From Mycolicibacterium fluoranthenivorans (lineage in GTDB: Bacteria > Actinomycetota > Actinomycetes > Mycobacteriales > Mycobacteriaceae), in the NCBI RefSeq assembly GCF_011758805.1, contig NZ_JAANOW010000001.1:682001-746000 (forward strand): a DNA stretch of 64,000 nucleotides. The letters run 5' to 3'. Under the pieces are notes generated by a model. That model saw nothing but the letters and a program-made list of their open reading frames with translations, was not told the origin of the DNA and did no database searches. Both the position numbers and the translations under genes were made by a program. Positions 25,296 to 34,115 of the stretch are shown piece by piece; position 1 is the first letter of the stretch; each line of letters begins with the position of its first letter.

Positions 25296-27608
25296 ATGAC
25301 CACAGTCAACGAACGGCCCGCCACCACGCTGACGAACGAAGAACAGCAGTGGGTGGACAAGTTCATGGACGAAACCACGCTGTTCCTGGGACCCGACGCC
25401 GGGATCATGCGCAGCCACAGCATCTCCGAACGTTCGGCGCACGAAGAGGTGGCGCTTGCCGCCGGCGTGGATCGGCTGCAGGTGGAACGCATCCGTAAGC
25501 GCATCGCCGGTGCCCTGGACGAGGGTTACGAGATGTGTGAGGCCCAGGGCGCGGCCCCGGGAGCCAAATGGGGCGACCTCACCACGGCCATCTACACCGC
25601 CGCCGGCGACGTGTCGTACCTTTCGTGCCACGGCGTCATCGCCTTCAGCGCGATCCTGCACCACCCGATCCGGTACATCATGAAGTACTGGAAGGACGAA
25701 CCGACCGTGGGCGTCCACGAGGGTGACGGATTCATCCACAATGACGCCAGGTACGGCAATGTGCACAACACGGACCAGTCGATGATCATGCCGATCATGC
25801 GCGACGGCACCATCATCGCGTGGGTCGCCGCCACCATCCACGAAGGTGAGAACGGCGCATGCGAACCCGGCGGTATGCCGTCCGGGTCAGAGACGCCGTT
25901 CGACGACGGCCTGCGCATGAGCCCGTTCAAGATCGTCGAAGGTGGTGAGCTACGCCGGGATCTGCTGACCTTCCTTCAGCATTCGGTGCGAGATCCCAAG
26001 CTGCAGCTGGCGGACCTGAAGGTGAAGATCACCGCGGTGCGCAAGATCATGGAGCGCATCGACAAGGTGATCGACGAGGTGGGTGTCGATACCTTCGTGG
26101 GAGCACTTCGGACCACCATCGAAGACGTCGACGCCGAGGTCCGTCGTCGTATCTCCGAGTTGCCGGATGGCACCTACCGGTTCGACCAGTTCATGGACAG
26201 CACGCTCAAAGAGAACATCCTCATCAAGATCGCGTGCAAGATCACCGTCAAAGGCGACTCGATGACCGTAGACCTGCGTGGCACCGGGCCGGAAATCATG
26301 AACCGTGCCATCAACTCACCACTGTGCTCCGTGAAATCCATGATGATGCAGGCAATCCTGGCGTTCTGGTGGCCCGATCTACCGCGCTGCACCGCGGCGA
26401 TGAGCTGCATCGAGATCATCTCGGACGAGGGCACCTGGGCGGACGCGTCCTATGACGCCCCGATGGGGCAGTCCCTGCAGGCCTCGTTCCGCGGATTCTC
26501 GGCGATGCAGGCGCTCTACAGCCGGATGTCGTTCTCCACGCCGCACAAGTACAGCAATGTGGTTGCCAACTGGTTCAACCAGATCAACACCTTCCTGTGG
26601 GGCGGCATCACCCAGCACGGCGACATGGTGGGCAACCTCTGCGCCGACCTCAACGGAATGCCCGGTGGGGCAAAGCCCTTCCGCGACGGAGAGGACGCGG
26701 TCTCGCCCCTGTTCTGCGCCATGGCCGATACCGCCGAGCAGGAGGTGATGGAGGAAGAGGTGCCGTTCATGCAGCTCGTGGCCAAGCGCCTGGTCCGCGA
26801 CAACATGGGCTTCGGCAAGTTCACCGGCGGCATGGGTTACGAGATGATCGTCGCTGCCGAGGGCTCCCCGGAGTGGGGATTCATGACCGTGACCTCCGGT
26901 GCCAAGTTCTCCTCCATCTACGGGATGTACGGCGGATACGGGTGCGGCACCTACCCGCTGGCCATGGTCAAGGGCACCAACGTCTACGAACACTTCCGGC
27001 AGGACAACAAGAAGTTCGACCTGTCCATCGAGAAGGTCATGAACGAACGCCCATTCCCGGACGGCCGGTACTCGACCTACCACATGGGGCTGCAGTTCGA
27101 TCGGGCCAAGGACGGCGAGCTGTACATGATCAGCCAGGGCGCCGGCGGTGGCTACGGCGACCCGCTGGAGCGCTCGCCGGAATCGGTCATCCGGGACGCC
27201 GAACTGGGGCGCATCAGCCAGAAGGTGGCCGAGACCATCTTCGCCGTGCACTACGACCCGGCGACCTTCCGGCTCGACGTGGCACGCACCGAACAGGCAC
27301 GCTCCGACGCCCGGCAGGCACGTCTGCAGCGCGGAAAGCCCTTCGCCGAGTTCTGCCAGGAGTTCGTCAAGCCGGAACCTCCGAAGGAACTTGCCTACTA
27401 CGGATCGTGGGGCACCTGGGAGCCGGGCAACGAGGACATCACGGCGACCGTGTACACGATCGACGGCCCCGAGCGGGTGAAGGCCCCGCTGGTCGAGCTG
27501 CCACTGGTGGTGGTGCCGGACCGCCGAGAGGTCAAGATCGCCAAACTTCAGGAGCGCATCGACGAGCTGGAGGCGCGTTACGGCGAGACCGCGCGCAAAC
27601 TCGCCTGA
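25296..27608 (+). CDS. Ketone carboxylase catalytic subunit, HyuB-like (Apc4 / AcxB type)
   Basis: 770 residues of the hydantoinase B family. It should hold the carboxylation site and, in acetone carboxylase, the metal centre. Seen: NDARYGNVHNTDQSMIMPI, EPGGMPSGSETPFDDG, DLRGTGPEIMNRAINSP and the C-terminal GAGGGYGDPLERSPESV. Full length for the family. It lies 39 bases after the second HyuA gene and is followed by a hairpin. Confidence 0.9.
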   Translation: MTTVNERPATTLTNEEQQWVDKFMDETTLFLGPDAGIMRSHSISERSAHEEVALAAGVDRLQVERIRKRIAGALDEGYEMCEAQGAAPGAKWGDLTTAIYTAAGDVSYLSCHGVIAFSAILHHPIRYIMKYWKDEPTVGVHEGDGFIHNDARYGNVHNTDQSMIMPIMRDGTIIAWVAATIHEGENGACEPGGMPSGSETPFDDGLRMSPFKIVEGGELRRDLLTFLQHSVRDPKLQLADLKVKITAVRKIMERIDKVIDEVGVDTFVGALRTTIEDVDAEVRRRISELPDGTYRFDQFMDSTLKENILIKIACKITVKGDSMTVDLRGTGPEIMNRAINSPLCSVKSMMMQAILAFWWPDLPRCTAAMSCIEIISDEGTWADASYDAPMGQSLQASFRGFSAMQALYSRMSFSTPHKYSNVVANWFNQINTFLWGGITQHGDMVGNLCADLNGMPGGAKPFRDGEDAVSPLFCAMADTAEQEVMEEEVPFMQLVAKRLVRDNMGFGKFTGGMGYEMIVAAEGSPEWGFMTVTSGAKFSSIYGMYGGYGCGTYPLAMVKGTNVYEHFRQDNKKFDLSIEKVMNERPFPDGRYSTYHMGLQFDRAKDGELYMISQGAGGGYGDPLERSPESVIRDAELGRISQKVAETIFAVHYDPATFRLDVARTEQARSDARQARLQRGKPFAEFCQEFVKPEPPKELAYYGSWGTWEPGNEDITATVYTIDGPERVKAPLVELPLVVVPDRREVKIAKLQERIDELEARYGETARKLA

Positions 27609-27614
27609 CACACC

Positions 27615-27651
27615 GGTGGTGGCGGCCCCTCCCGCCGGGACCGCCACCACC
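27615..27651 (+). promoter_or_regulatory. Intra-operon hairpin after the HyuB gene
   Basis: Perfect 11-base stem GGTGGTGGCGG (27615-27625) with CCGCCACCACC (27641-27651), between the HyuB stop and the ATG at 27688. With no T-run and further pathway genes downstream, it may act as an attenuator or as a barrier to 3' decay that sets higher levels of the large subunits. Confidence 0.55.
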
Positions 27652-27687
27652 GTCCCCCGACCGAGCCGAACGTCACAAGGATCCGCC

Positions 27688-28476
27688 ATGAGCCTGAAAA
27701 CCCTTGCCGCCGCGCCTCCCAGCGGGCGCCCTCGACCTTTGTTGATCAACGATGACGGCTATTCCACTGCCGTCATCCGCCAGGGCGCACCGATTCCCTG
27801 GACGGACACCACCCTCGCGGCCGGGCACTTCGGGCAGGTCCGCGGACTGTTGGATCCCGACAGTCACTGGATCGACGTCCGCCGGCTGATGGCCGCTCAC
27901 CTGGCGGCTCGCCCCGAACTCGTCGAGGCGATGGGGGCCCGGTCCCGGACGGGCTACCCGCTGCGCACCTTGCTCGGCGACGAGGCGATGCTGGAGTCGC
28001 TGCTGGAGGTGCTGGGCACGGTGTCCCACACCACCCGACGCGGGCTGGTTCTGTACACACCGTCACCGGCCGCCTGGCTGTCGTGGGCGCACCAGATCGC
28101 GGGCAGCCCGATCGACGCCGTGGACCCCGACCGCGCCGACAGCGCGTCGATGTATGTCGCCGAATGGCTCGGGCGACTCGGCGAGCTCACCGTGGCTCTG
28201 GTACTGCTCGACGCGCGTGGGACTCCCTGCAAGACCGCCGAACGGCTGGACGGCTACACATCGATTGCCAACGTCGCGGGGCACTTCGACTGGTCGGTGG
28301 CGCTGTGGCACGACGGTGGAATCGAGACCGCGGCAGGGGATCCGGGGATCGTCGTCATTCCCGACCAGTTCTGGACCGCCACTGCCGAGGTTCCCGAAGG
28401 GGAGGTGCTGCTAACCACCATTCCCGACTCGGCCCAGCCCGAACACGTACTCGACCAACTCGCCACACTGCGCTGA
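27688..28476 (+). CDS. Probable fifth carboxylase subunit (Apc5-like)
   Basis: 262 residues. I recognise no catalytic motif; LLINDDGYSTAVIRQG at the start and a mostly alpha/beta composition. It is called by position: acetophenone carboxylase operons end with a roughly 30 kDa subunit after the HyuB gene, and this 28 kDa protein fills that slot. The ATG at 27688 has AAGGA 8 bases upstream and lies just after the hairpin. It precedes the CoA-transferase genes by 9 bases. The assignment would fail if the protein belongs to an unrelated family. Confidence 0.6.
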   Translation: MSLKTLAAAPPSGRPRPLLINDDGYSTAVIRQGAPIPWTDTTLAAGHFGQVRGLLDPDSHWIDVRRLMAAHLAARPELVEAMGARSRTGYPLRTLLGDEAMLESLLEVLGTVSHTTRRGLVLYTPSPAAWLSWAHQIAGSPIDAVDPDRADSASMYVAEWLGRLGELTVALVLLDARGTPCKTAERLDGYTSIANVAGHFDWSVALWHDGGIETAAGDPGIVVIPDQFWTATAEVPEGEVLLTTIPDSAQPEHVLDQLATLR

Positions 28477-28485
28477 AAGGACCGC

Positions 28486-29298
28486 ATGGACAAGAAAGTT
28501 GCGACCGCCGCCGAGGCGGTGTCCGACATCCCGGACTCGATCATGCTGGCGACCGGAGGCTTCGGGATCTGCGGTATCCCGTCGGCGTTGCTGGCGGCCC
28601 TGGCCGAATTGGGCAGTCGGGACATCACTTTGGTCTCGAACAACTGCGGTATCGCGGGCGTGGGCAATTCGCTGTTGCTGGAGAAGCGGCAGATCAGACG
28701 TTTGATCGCCTCCTATGTCGGGGAGAACAAGGAACTGGAGCGGCAGTATCTGTCGGGGGAGGTGGAGATCGAGCTCAATCCCCAGGGCACGCTGGCCGAG
28801 CGGCTGCGCGCCGGGGGCTCGGGTATCGCGGCCTTCTACACCCGCAGCGGAGTGGGTACCCAGATCGCAGACGGTGGCCTGCCCATTCGGTACGCGGCGG
28901 ACGGGTCGGTGGCCGTCGCCTCGACTCCCAAACCGGTGAAGGCATTGAGCTGGGACGGTGTCGAGCAGCCCTTCGTCCTGGAGGAGGCACTGCGCCCCGA
29001 CTTCGCCTTGATCCACGCCTGGAAGGGCGACCGGCACGGAAACCTGGTGTTCCGCAAAGCCGCCCGGAACTTCAATCCGCTGTGCGCCATGGCTGCAAAG
29101 GTCACCGTAGCCGAAGTGGAGATCCTGGTGGAACCCGGTGAACTCGATACCGATGCCGTTCATCTGCCCGGTGTCTACGTGGATCGCGTGTTGCCATTGA
29201 CCGCTGCCGAGATCGCCGGCAAGGGCATCGAGCGGCGCACGGTCCGGCCCGGGCCTGCAGATGAGGCCGATCGGCACTCGGAAGGTGAGGTGGCCTGA
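28486..29298 (+). CDS. scoA: 3-oxoacid CoA-transferase subunit A
   Basis: 270 residues. Family I CoA-transferase alpha subunit: [42 protein letters not shown] and [25 protein letters not shown] match the succinyl-CoA:3-oxoacid type. It would move CoA onto the 3-oxoacid made by the carboxylase. The stop overlaps the start of subunit B (TGATG). Confidence 0.93.
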   Translation: MDKKVATAAEAVSDIPDSIMLATGGFGICGIPSALLAALAELGSRDITLVSNNCGIAGVGNSLLLEKRQIRRLIASYVGENKELERQYLSGEVEIELNPQGTLAERLRAGGSGIAAFYTRSGVGTQIADGGLPIRYAADGSVAVASTPKPVKALSWDGVEQPFVLEEALRPDFALIHAWKGDRHGNLVFRKAARNFNPLCAMAAKVTVAEVEILVEPGELDTDAVHLPGVYVDRVLPLTAAEIAGKGIERRTVRPGPADEADRHSEGEVA

Positions 29299-29930
29299 TG
29301 GCCTGGGATCGGCATCAGATGGCGGCACGGGCCGCCGCGGAACTCAGCGATGGAGACTACGTCAATCTCGGGATCGGATTGCCGACGCTGGTCCCCGAGT
29401 ACGTGCCCCGCGATGTGCACATCGTCCTGCAGTCCGAGAACGGGATCCTGGGCCTCGGGCCGTATCCGTACGAGGGTGCCGAGGATCCGGATTTGATCAA
29501 TGCCGGCAAGGAGACGGTGACCACCTTGTCCGGCGCCAGCTTCTTCGACTCGGCGACGAGTTTCGGCATGATCCGATCCGGCAGGATCGATGCCGCGATC
29601 CTGGGCGGCATGCAGGTCAGTGCCCGTGGCGATCTGAGTAACTGGGTGGTGCCCGGAAAGCTCGTCAAGGGTATGGGCGGCGCGATGGACCTGGTGCACG
29701 GTGCGAAGAAGGTGATCGTCCTGATGGAGCATCGAACCAGGGAAGGGGCATCAAAAATCCTCGCGGAGAACACCTTACCGCTCACCGGTGCGGGCGTCGT
29801 GAACCGGATCATCACCGATCTCGGCGTGCTCGACATCGATGCGCAGGGATTGAAGCTTGTCGAACTGGCCCCTGGAGTTCACCCGGACGAGATGCGGCGC
29901 TGTACGGCAGCGCCCATCACGGTCGACTGA
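29298..29930 (+). CDS. scoB: 3-oxoacid CoA-transferase subunit B
   Basis: 210 residues with the catalytic Glu47 in LQSENGILG and the typical [28 protein letters not shown] and [15 protein letters not shown]. Forms a heterodimer with subunit A. Acetophenone degraders usually use a CoA ligase for benzoylacetate; a transferase here is the arrangement known for acetone-type pathways. Confidence 0.94.
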   Translation: MAWDRHQMAARAAAELSDGDYVNLGIGLPTLVPEYVPRDVHIVLQSENGILGLGPYPYEGAEDPDLINAGKETVTTLSGASFFDSATSFGMIRSGRIDAAILGGMQVSARGDLSNWVVPGKLVKGMGGAMDLVHGAKKVIVLMEHRTREGASKILAENTLPLTGAGVVNRIITDLGVLDIDAQGLKLVELAPGVHPDEMRRCTAAPITVD

Positions 29931-29966
29931 ACCTGTGCCACAGAGTAATCGAGTGAGGAGCCTGTC

Positions 29967-31022
29967 ATGAAAGCGCTGGTCTACCACGGCAATGGTGAGA
30001 AGTCCTGGGATGACGTACCGGACGCCACCATTGTGCACCCGACGGATGCTGTGGTGCGTGTCGACGCGGTCACCATCTGCGGTACCGACCTACACATCCT
30101 CAAGGGTGACGTCGCCACCGTGTCACCGGGCCGGGTGCTCGGTCACGAGGCGGTCGGCACGGTGGTCGAGATCGGTCCGGGTGTGCAGCGGGTAGCCGTC
30201 GGCGATCGGGTACTGGTGTCCTGTATATCGTCATGCGGAGTCTGCCGGTACTGCCGTGAAGGTTCCTACAGCCAGTGCCTTGGTGGCGGCGGGTGGATCC
30301 TCGGCCACCGCATCGACGGTACGCAGGCCGAATACGTCAGAGTGCCCTTCGCCGACAACTCCACCCATCCGATACCCGATCAGGTCGGCGACGATCAGAT
30401 GATCCTGCTGGCCGACATCCTGCCCACCGCCTACGAGGTGGGCGTTCTGAACGGAAAGCTGCGACCGGCGGACGTGGTGGCCATCGTCGGTGCCGGGCCC
30501 ATCGGGCTGGCGGCCGTGCTGGCGGCGAAACTGTTGAGTCCCAGCCATATCGTCGTCATCGATCGCGTGGACGCACGACTCGACATCGCGCGCAAGATCG
30601 GCGCCGACATCACCGTCAACAATGCCGACCAGGACCCGGCGGAGGTGATCGCGAGTCTCACCGACGGTGTGGGCGCCGATGTCACGATGGAGGCCGTGGG
30701 CATTCCCGCGACCTTCGACCTGGCGGTGTCGCTGGCCCGCCCAGGGGGACACATCGCGAACATCGGGGTACACGGCGAACCGGTGACACTGCACCTGGAG
30801 GATCTCTGGATCAAGAACCTGACCCTGACCACCGGGCTCGTCGACACCCGGTCCACCCCGACGCTGATCAAGCTGGTCGCCAGTCAGCAGATCGACACCT
30901 CGTCGCTGGTCACCCACCGGTTCGCCCTGTCCGATATCGAGCAGGCTTACGACGTCTTCTCCGACGCGGCCTCGTCCGGCGCGCTCAAGGTGTTGCTCAG
31001 CAATGACGCGGGGGTCCGCTGA
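29967..31022 (+). CDS. Zinc-dependent alcohol dehydrogenase (probable secondary alcohol type)
   Basis: 351 residues of the medium-chain family. Catalytic zinc site CGTDLHILKG and GHEAVGTV, structural zinc cysteines in CGVCRYCREGSYSQC, Rossmann motif IVGAGPIGLAAV with an Asp-type NAD site (IDRVD). As last gene of the ketone operon (36 bases after scoB) it would oxidise a secondary alcohol to the ketone that the carboxylase consumes; 2-propanol, 2-butanol or 1-phenylethanol are all possible. Confidence 0.9.
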   Translation: MKALVYHGNGEKSWDDVPDATIVHPTDAVVRVDAVTICGTDLHILKGDVATVSPGRVLGHEAVGTVVEIGPGVQRVAVGDRVLVSCISSCGVCRYCREGSYSQCLGGGGWILGHRIDGTQAEYVRVPFADNSTHPIPDQVGDDQMILLADILPTAYEVGVLNGKLRPADVVAIVGAGPIGLAAVLAAKLLSPSHIVVIDRVDARLDIARKIGADITVNNADQDPAEVIASLTDGVGADVTMEAVGIPATFDLAVSLARPGGHIANIGVHGEPVTLHLEDLWIKNLTLTTGLVDTRSTPTLIKLVASQQIDTSSLVTHRFALSDIEQAYDVFSDAASSGALKVLLSNDAGVR

Positions 31023-31083
31023 ACGACGGCAACACCGAGGCGTCATGCGGGCTGCGCACCCGTATTCGTCCCTGTCTCGCAGG

Positions 31084-31109
31084 GGTTTGCACCGCAAGGA
31101 AGGCGGGTA
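31084..31109 (+). promoter_or_regulatory. Sigma-F-type promoter before the SRPBCC gene
   Basis: GGTTT (31084-31088), 16 bases, GGGTA (31105-31109), a full match to the mycobacterial sigma-F consensus. Predicted transcript start near 31117, about 88 bases before the ATG at 31205. Confidence 0.65.
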
Positions 31110-31175
31110 CTCGCGCACATCGCTACGCCCTCGGCGAGGCCGTTCTTTCGCCGTCGACCCGTACAGGAGTAACCC

Positions 31176-31208
31176 GTGCCCACCTCGAATCAGTCGGCTG
31201 CCCGATGA
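31176..31208 (+). CDS. Ten-residue leader peptide overlapping the SRPBCC start
   Basis: GTG at 31176 preceded by AGGAG (31165-31169) opens the reading frame MPTSNQSAAR, whose TGA (31206-31208) overlaps the ATG of the next gene. The SRPBCC gene has no good ribosome site of its own, so its translation is probably coupled to this leader. Too short to be a stable protein. Confidence 0.45.
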   Translation: MPTSNQSAAR

Positions 31209-31654
31209 CCGTGTCACGGCAGATCACCGCAAGCCGCGAACGCGTGTGGGCGGTGCTGTGCGACGGGTGGACGTACTCGGGCTGGGTCGTGGGTAACAGC
31301 CGTATCCGGGCCGTTGGCGCCGACTGGCCGGATACCGGATCCCGGATCCTGCACTCCATCGGCACGTGGCCTGCGGTGATCGACGACGAAACCGTGGTGG
31401 TCAGTGTCGATCCGGGGCGTGAGCTGGTTCTGCTGGCCAAGGTCCGGCCGGCTGCCGAAGCGCGAATCACCCTGCACCTCAGTGATACTGCCGATGGTGG
31501 CTGCCAGGCGGAGATGAGTGAGGTCGCCGTGGGCGGCCCACTGAAATGGGTGCCCGACGCCGTAGCGCTCCTGGCGGTCGCCCCACGTAACAGGGAGTGC
31601 CTGTGGCGGCTCGCGATGATCGCCGAGCGCAACGAGCCCGACCAGGTCGAATGA
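31205..31654 (+). CDS. SRPBCC (START/polyketide cyclase-like) protein
   Basis: 149 residues with the SRPBCC pattern: TVSRQITASRERVWAVLCDG at the N-terminus, central beta strands and a C-terminal amphipathic helix after RNRECLWRLAMIAER. Such proteins have a hydrophobic pocket for lipids or aromatic ligands; no catalytic residues can be assigned. It has its own sigma-F-type promoter, so it is probably a stress gene and not part of the ketone operon. Confidence 0.75.
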   Translation: MTVSRQITASRERVWAVLCDGWTYSGWVVGNSRIRAVGADWPDTGSRILHSIGTWPAVIDDETVVVSVDPGRELVLLAKVRPAAEARITLHLSDTADGGCQAEMSEVAVGGPLKWVPDAVALLAVAPRNRECLWRLAMIAERNEPDQVE

Positions 31655-31743
31655 GCGCGGTGGGTCCTGCACACGGCCGCCGCCTACCCGCGTGCACGAT
31701 TCGTCTCTACGCTGTGACAAGAGGCGGCGGAAGGAACCTGTGA

Positions 31744-32190
31744 ATGAGCACGCCCATGGACGCAAATGCGATCGTCATCTTGCTGGTCGAGGACGACGCA
31801 GGTGACGAGCTGATCACCCGGGAAGCGTTCGAGCACAACAAGATCAAGAACAACCTGTACGTGGCTCACGACGGCGAAGAGGGCTTGGACTTCCTGTATC
31901 GGCGCGGCATCTATGCCGATGCGCCGACACCGGATCTGATCCTGCTCGACCTCAACCTGCCGAAGTATGACGGGCGCCAGGTGCTGGAGCAGATCAAGTC
32001 CGATCCGGAACTGCGTCACATCCCGGTGGTCGTGCTCACCACGTCCGCGGCCGAGGAGGACATCCTGCGCAGCTACAAGTTGCACGCCAATGCGTACGTC
32101 ACCAAGCCCGTGGACCTCGATCAGTTCCTCAATGCGGTGCGCCAGATCGACGAGTTCTTTGTCCAGGTGGTCCGGCTGCCGAAGGTCTGA
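31744..32190 (+). CDS. Rcp1-like single-domain response regulator, copy 1
   Basis: 148 residues: one receiver domain of the type that follows phytochrome-like kinases. LLVEDDAGDELITREAF, LILLDLNLPKYDGRQ with the phospho-Asp, VVLTTS and the Lys in AYVTKPVDL are intact. It differs from the receiver at 58874-59317 at about 18 positions by eye. No kinase is adjacent, so it may share the kinase of the other copy. It converges on a STAS gene 9 bases away. Confidence 0.9.
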   Translation: MSTPMDANAIVILLVEDDAGDELITREAFEHNKIKNNLYVAHDGEEGLDFLYRRGIYADAPTPDLILLDLNLPKYDGRQVLEQIKSDPELRHIPVVVLTTSAAEEDILRSYKLHANAYVTKPVDLDQFLNAVRQIDEFFVQVVRLPKV

Positions 32191-32199
32191 CGACCATCG

Positions 32200-32589
32200 T
32201 CACCCGCTGATGTCGGCGACGGCCTCGTCGAGCGTGGAGAACAGATCGATGATGTTGGCGATCCCGACCAGTTTGAGTGGCCGGCTGGTGGCGGGTCCGT
32301 CGGCGACGACGACCAATCGCACGGCCGGTGCCAGCTGCCCGTGGGCTTCGACGAGCACTCCCATGCCGGTTGAGGCCAGGAACTCCACGGCGGTCAGGTC
32401 CACCACGATCGCCGTGGGCGCGCTGCCCGCAGCAGCGGCGATCGCCGCCTTCAACTGTGGCGCGGTGAGCACATCGACCGTGCCGGCGACGGTGAGGACG
32501 CGCACGTCGCCGAGCTGACTTTCGGCGACGGCGCAGTGGGGCACGGCAGCGGGACCGGCGCTGTCACCCGGGTCTGCGTCGTGCGGCAC
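32200..32589 (-). CDS. STAS anti-anti-sigma protein, copy 1
   Basis: 129 residues with a STAS domain: VAGTVDVLTAPQLKAAIAAA, VVDLTAVEFLASTGMGVLVEAH containing the Ser/Thr normally phosphorylated by an RsbW kinase, and a C-terminal SRPLKLVGIANIIDLFSTLDEAV shared almost word for word with the protein at 59795-60163. GTG at 32589 follows a strong CGGAGGTAGAT site, so the longer frame is not used. Confidence 0.9.
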   Translation of the reverse strand: MPHDADPGDSAGPAAVPHCAVAESQLGDVRVLTVAGTVDVLTAPQLKAAIAAAAGSAPTAIVVDLTAVEFLASTGMGVLVEAHGQLAPAVRLVVVADGPATSRPLKLVGIANIIDLFSTLDEAVADISG

Positions 32590-32783
32590 ATCTACCTCCG
32601 AAGTGTTCCTCTGCCTATCGGCAGTGGACTCATCGTAGCGGCGGCGGTGGATCCAGCCGTCTGAGTAGTGGCACAGAGGCACCTTCCCGCCCGTATCGAT
32701 TGCGATGGGCAAGACCTGGGTACTTCGGTATCAGGTGGTCGGCGAAGGGGCTCAGCTTTGGTGCAACGGTTGGTCGATTCACG

Positions 32784-34115
32784 ATGACGGCGCAGGCCAG
32801 GGGTGCCCCGTGGCTTCTGGACCCCCGCTGGGATACCGTTGCGCGACTCGACATGGGTCGGAACCCCGGTGTGTGCACCCGTATCGTGCTGATCGGCAGC
32901 CCCGTGCTGGACGGCTGCGCTGCCGTGGGTGCGACGCTGACCGATCTCGGGCGGGGTCGCGCCGGTCCCGTCGTGGATCTGATCGATGTGATGACAGGTC
33001 CCGCCGACGCCGAGCGTCCGCCGGGCTCGGACGGCGGGAACCGCTTGGTCGCCGGTGGCCGGCCGATATCGTGGGATCTGCGGGGACTGGAGCTCGACGC
33101 CGTCGAAGACCTGGTGCGTGCACGCCTCACCTCGGTACTGCATCCGAACTCCCTCCTCATCGCGCCCGCCGCGGCCGCCGACTCGCCGGTACGTTGCGGT
33201 CTCGCCCGTGCCGCCCTGGCCGCCGCGCGCAGCCAGGCGGCAATACTGCTGGAATACCCTCAGTGGCCCCATGATTCAACCTCCTTCGAGAACGTGCAGT
33301 GGACCAGACTCCGCCTCCTGGCGCCGTCGCTGACCGCTCTGAGATCCAAGGAATCCGTGCTACCTGCCCTGGGCGATCTCGCAGCGGCGCGGTGCGTCGC
33401 CGAGATCGTCGCGCTCCCAGGGGATCCCGAACTCGCCGAGCGCAGCGATATCTTCGCCGAACCGGCGGACGCGCCTGCCGAAGTTGCAAACCGCTTCGAC
33501 GCGATGCTCACCGAGGGTGCCACCGACGATCCTTGGCATCTGGACGATTCACCCTACGAGCGCCGACGCCTGGAACTGGTGTTGGCCTGTCTCGGTCGTC
33601 CGCACTACGCGCGGGTCATCGAAATCGGCTGTGCCACTGGGCAATTATCGGTGCAGCTGGCCGAACGCGCCGATCTGGTGATCGCCGTGGACGCGAGTGC
33701 GAAGGCGCTCGAAGTGGCCCGCCGAAACCGCACCCCGAACATCCGCTGGGTGTTGGGCGCAGTGCCGCAAGACTTCCCGGCTGCTGAGGCCGACGTCGTC
33801 ATCCTTTCCGAGATCGGCTACTTCCTCGACGGACCCGACCTGCTGGCCACGGTGCGCGCGGCCCGTCGGGCGCTGCGGCCCACCGGGGAAATCGTCGTCG
33901 CGAACTGGCGGCGTCCCACCGAACACATACCCCTGGACGGCCCCGCGGTCCAGGCGCAGGTGGCGGACATCATCGACCTGCCGCTTCGCGCCCGCTACCA
34001 GGATGCGGATCTCGTCATCGAGGTGTGGGGTGAACCGGTATCGGTGTACGACGAGTACGCCGAGCCACCGGACCGCCCGTCGACGGCAGCAGAGCACGAG
34101 CGGTCATGCGAGTAG
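32784..34115 (+). CDS. Degenerate PIG-L-like domain fused to NodS-like methyltransferase
   Basis: 443 residues. C-terminal half is a SAM methyltransferase of the NodS type: DDPWHLDDSPYERRRLE, motif I VIEIGCATGQLS (278-289), AVDASAKALEVAR. The N-terminal 200 residues follow the layout of PIG-L/LmbE deacetylases (an opening IVLIGSPVLDG strand, a late RCGLARAALAAARSQAAILLEYPQW helix-strand), but the zinc motif HPDD is replaced by GSPV and the distal His pair is lost, so deacetylation is unlikely. ATG at 32784 is chosen; 32853 is an alternative. The 3' end overlaps the GT4 gene. Confidence 0.75.
   Translation: MTAQARGAPWLLDPRWDTVARLDMGRNPGVCTRIVLIGSPVLDGCAAVGATLTDLGRGRAGPVVDLIDVMTGPADAERPPGSDGGNRLVAGGRPISWDLRGLELDAVEDLVRARLTSVLHPNSLLIAPAAAADSPVRCGLARAALAAARSQAAILLEYPQWPHDSTSFENVQWTRLRLLAPSLTALRSKESVLPALGDLAAARCVAEIVALPGDPELAERSDIFAEPADAPAEVANRFDAMLTEGATDDPWHLDDSPYERRRLELVLACLGRPHYARVIEIGCATGQLSVQLAERADLVIAVDASAKALEVARRNRTPNIRWVLGAVPQDFPAAEADVVILSEIGYFLDGPDLLATVRAARRALRPTGEIVVANWRRPTEHIPLDGPAVQAQVADIIDLPLRARYQDADLVIEVWGEPVSVYDEYAEPPDRPSTAAEHERSCE

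Noticed and set aside
20691..27608. Hydantoinase or 5-oxoprolinase operon
   Set aside because: The small CxxC subunit between two HyuA-like genes, plus CoA-transferase, thiolase and alcohol dehydrogenase, fits ketone carboxylation better; substrate remains unproven.
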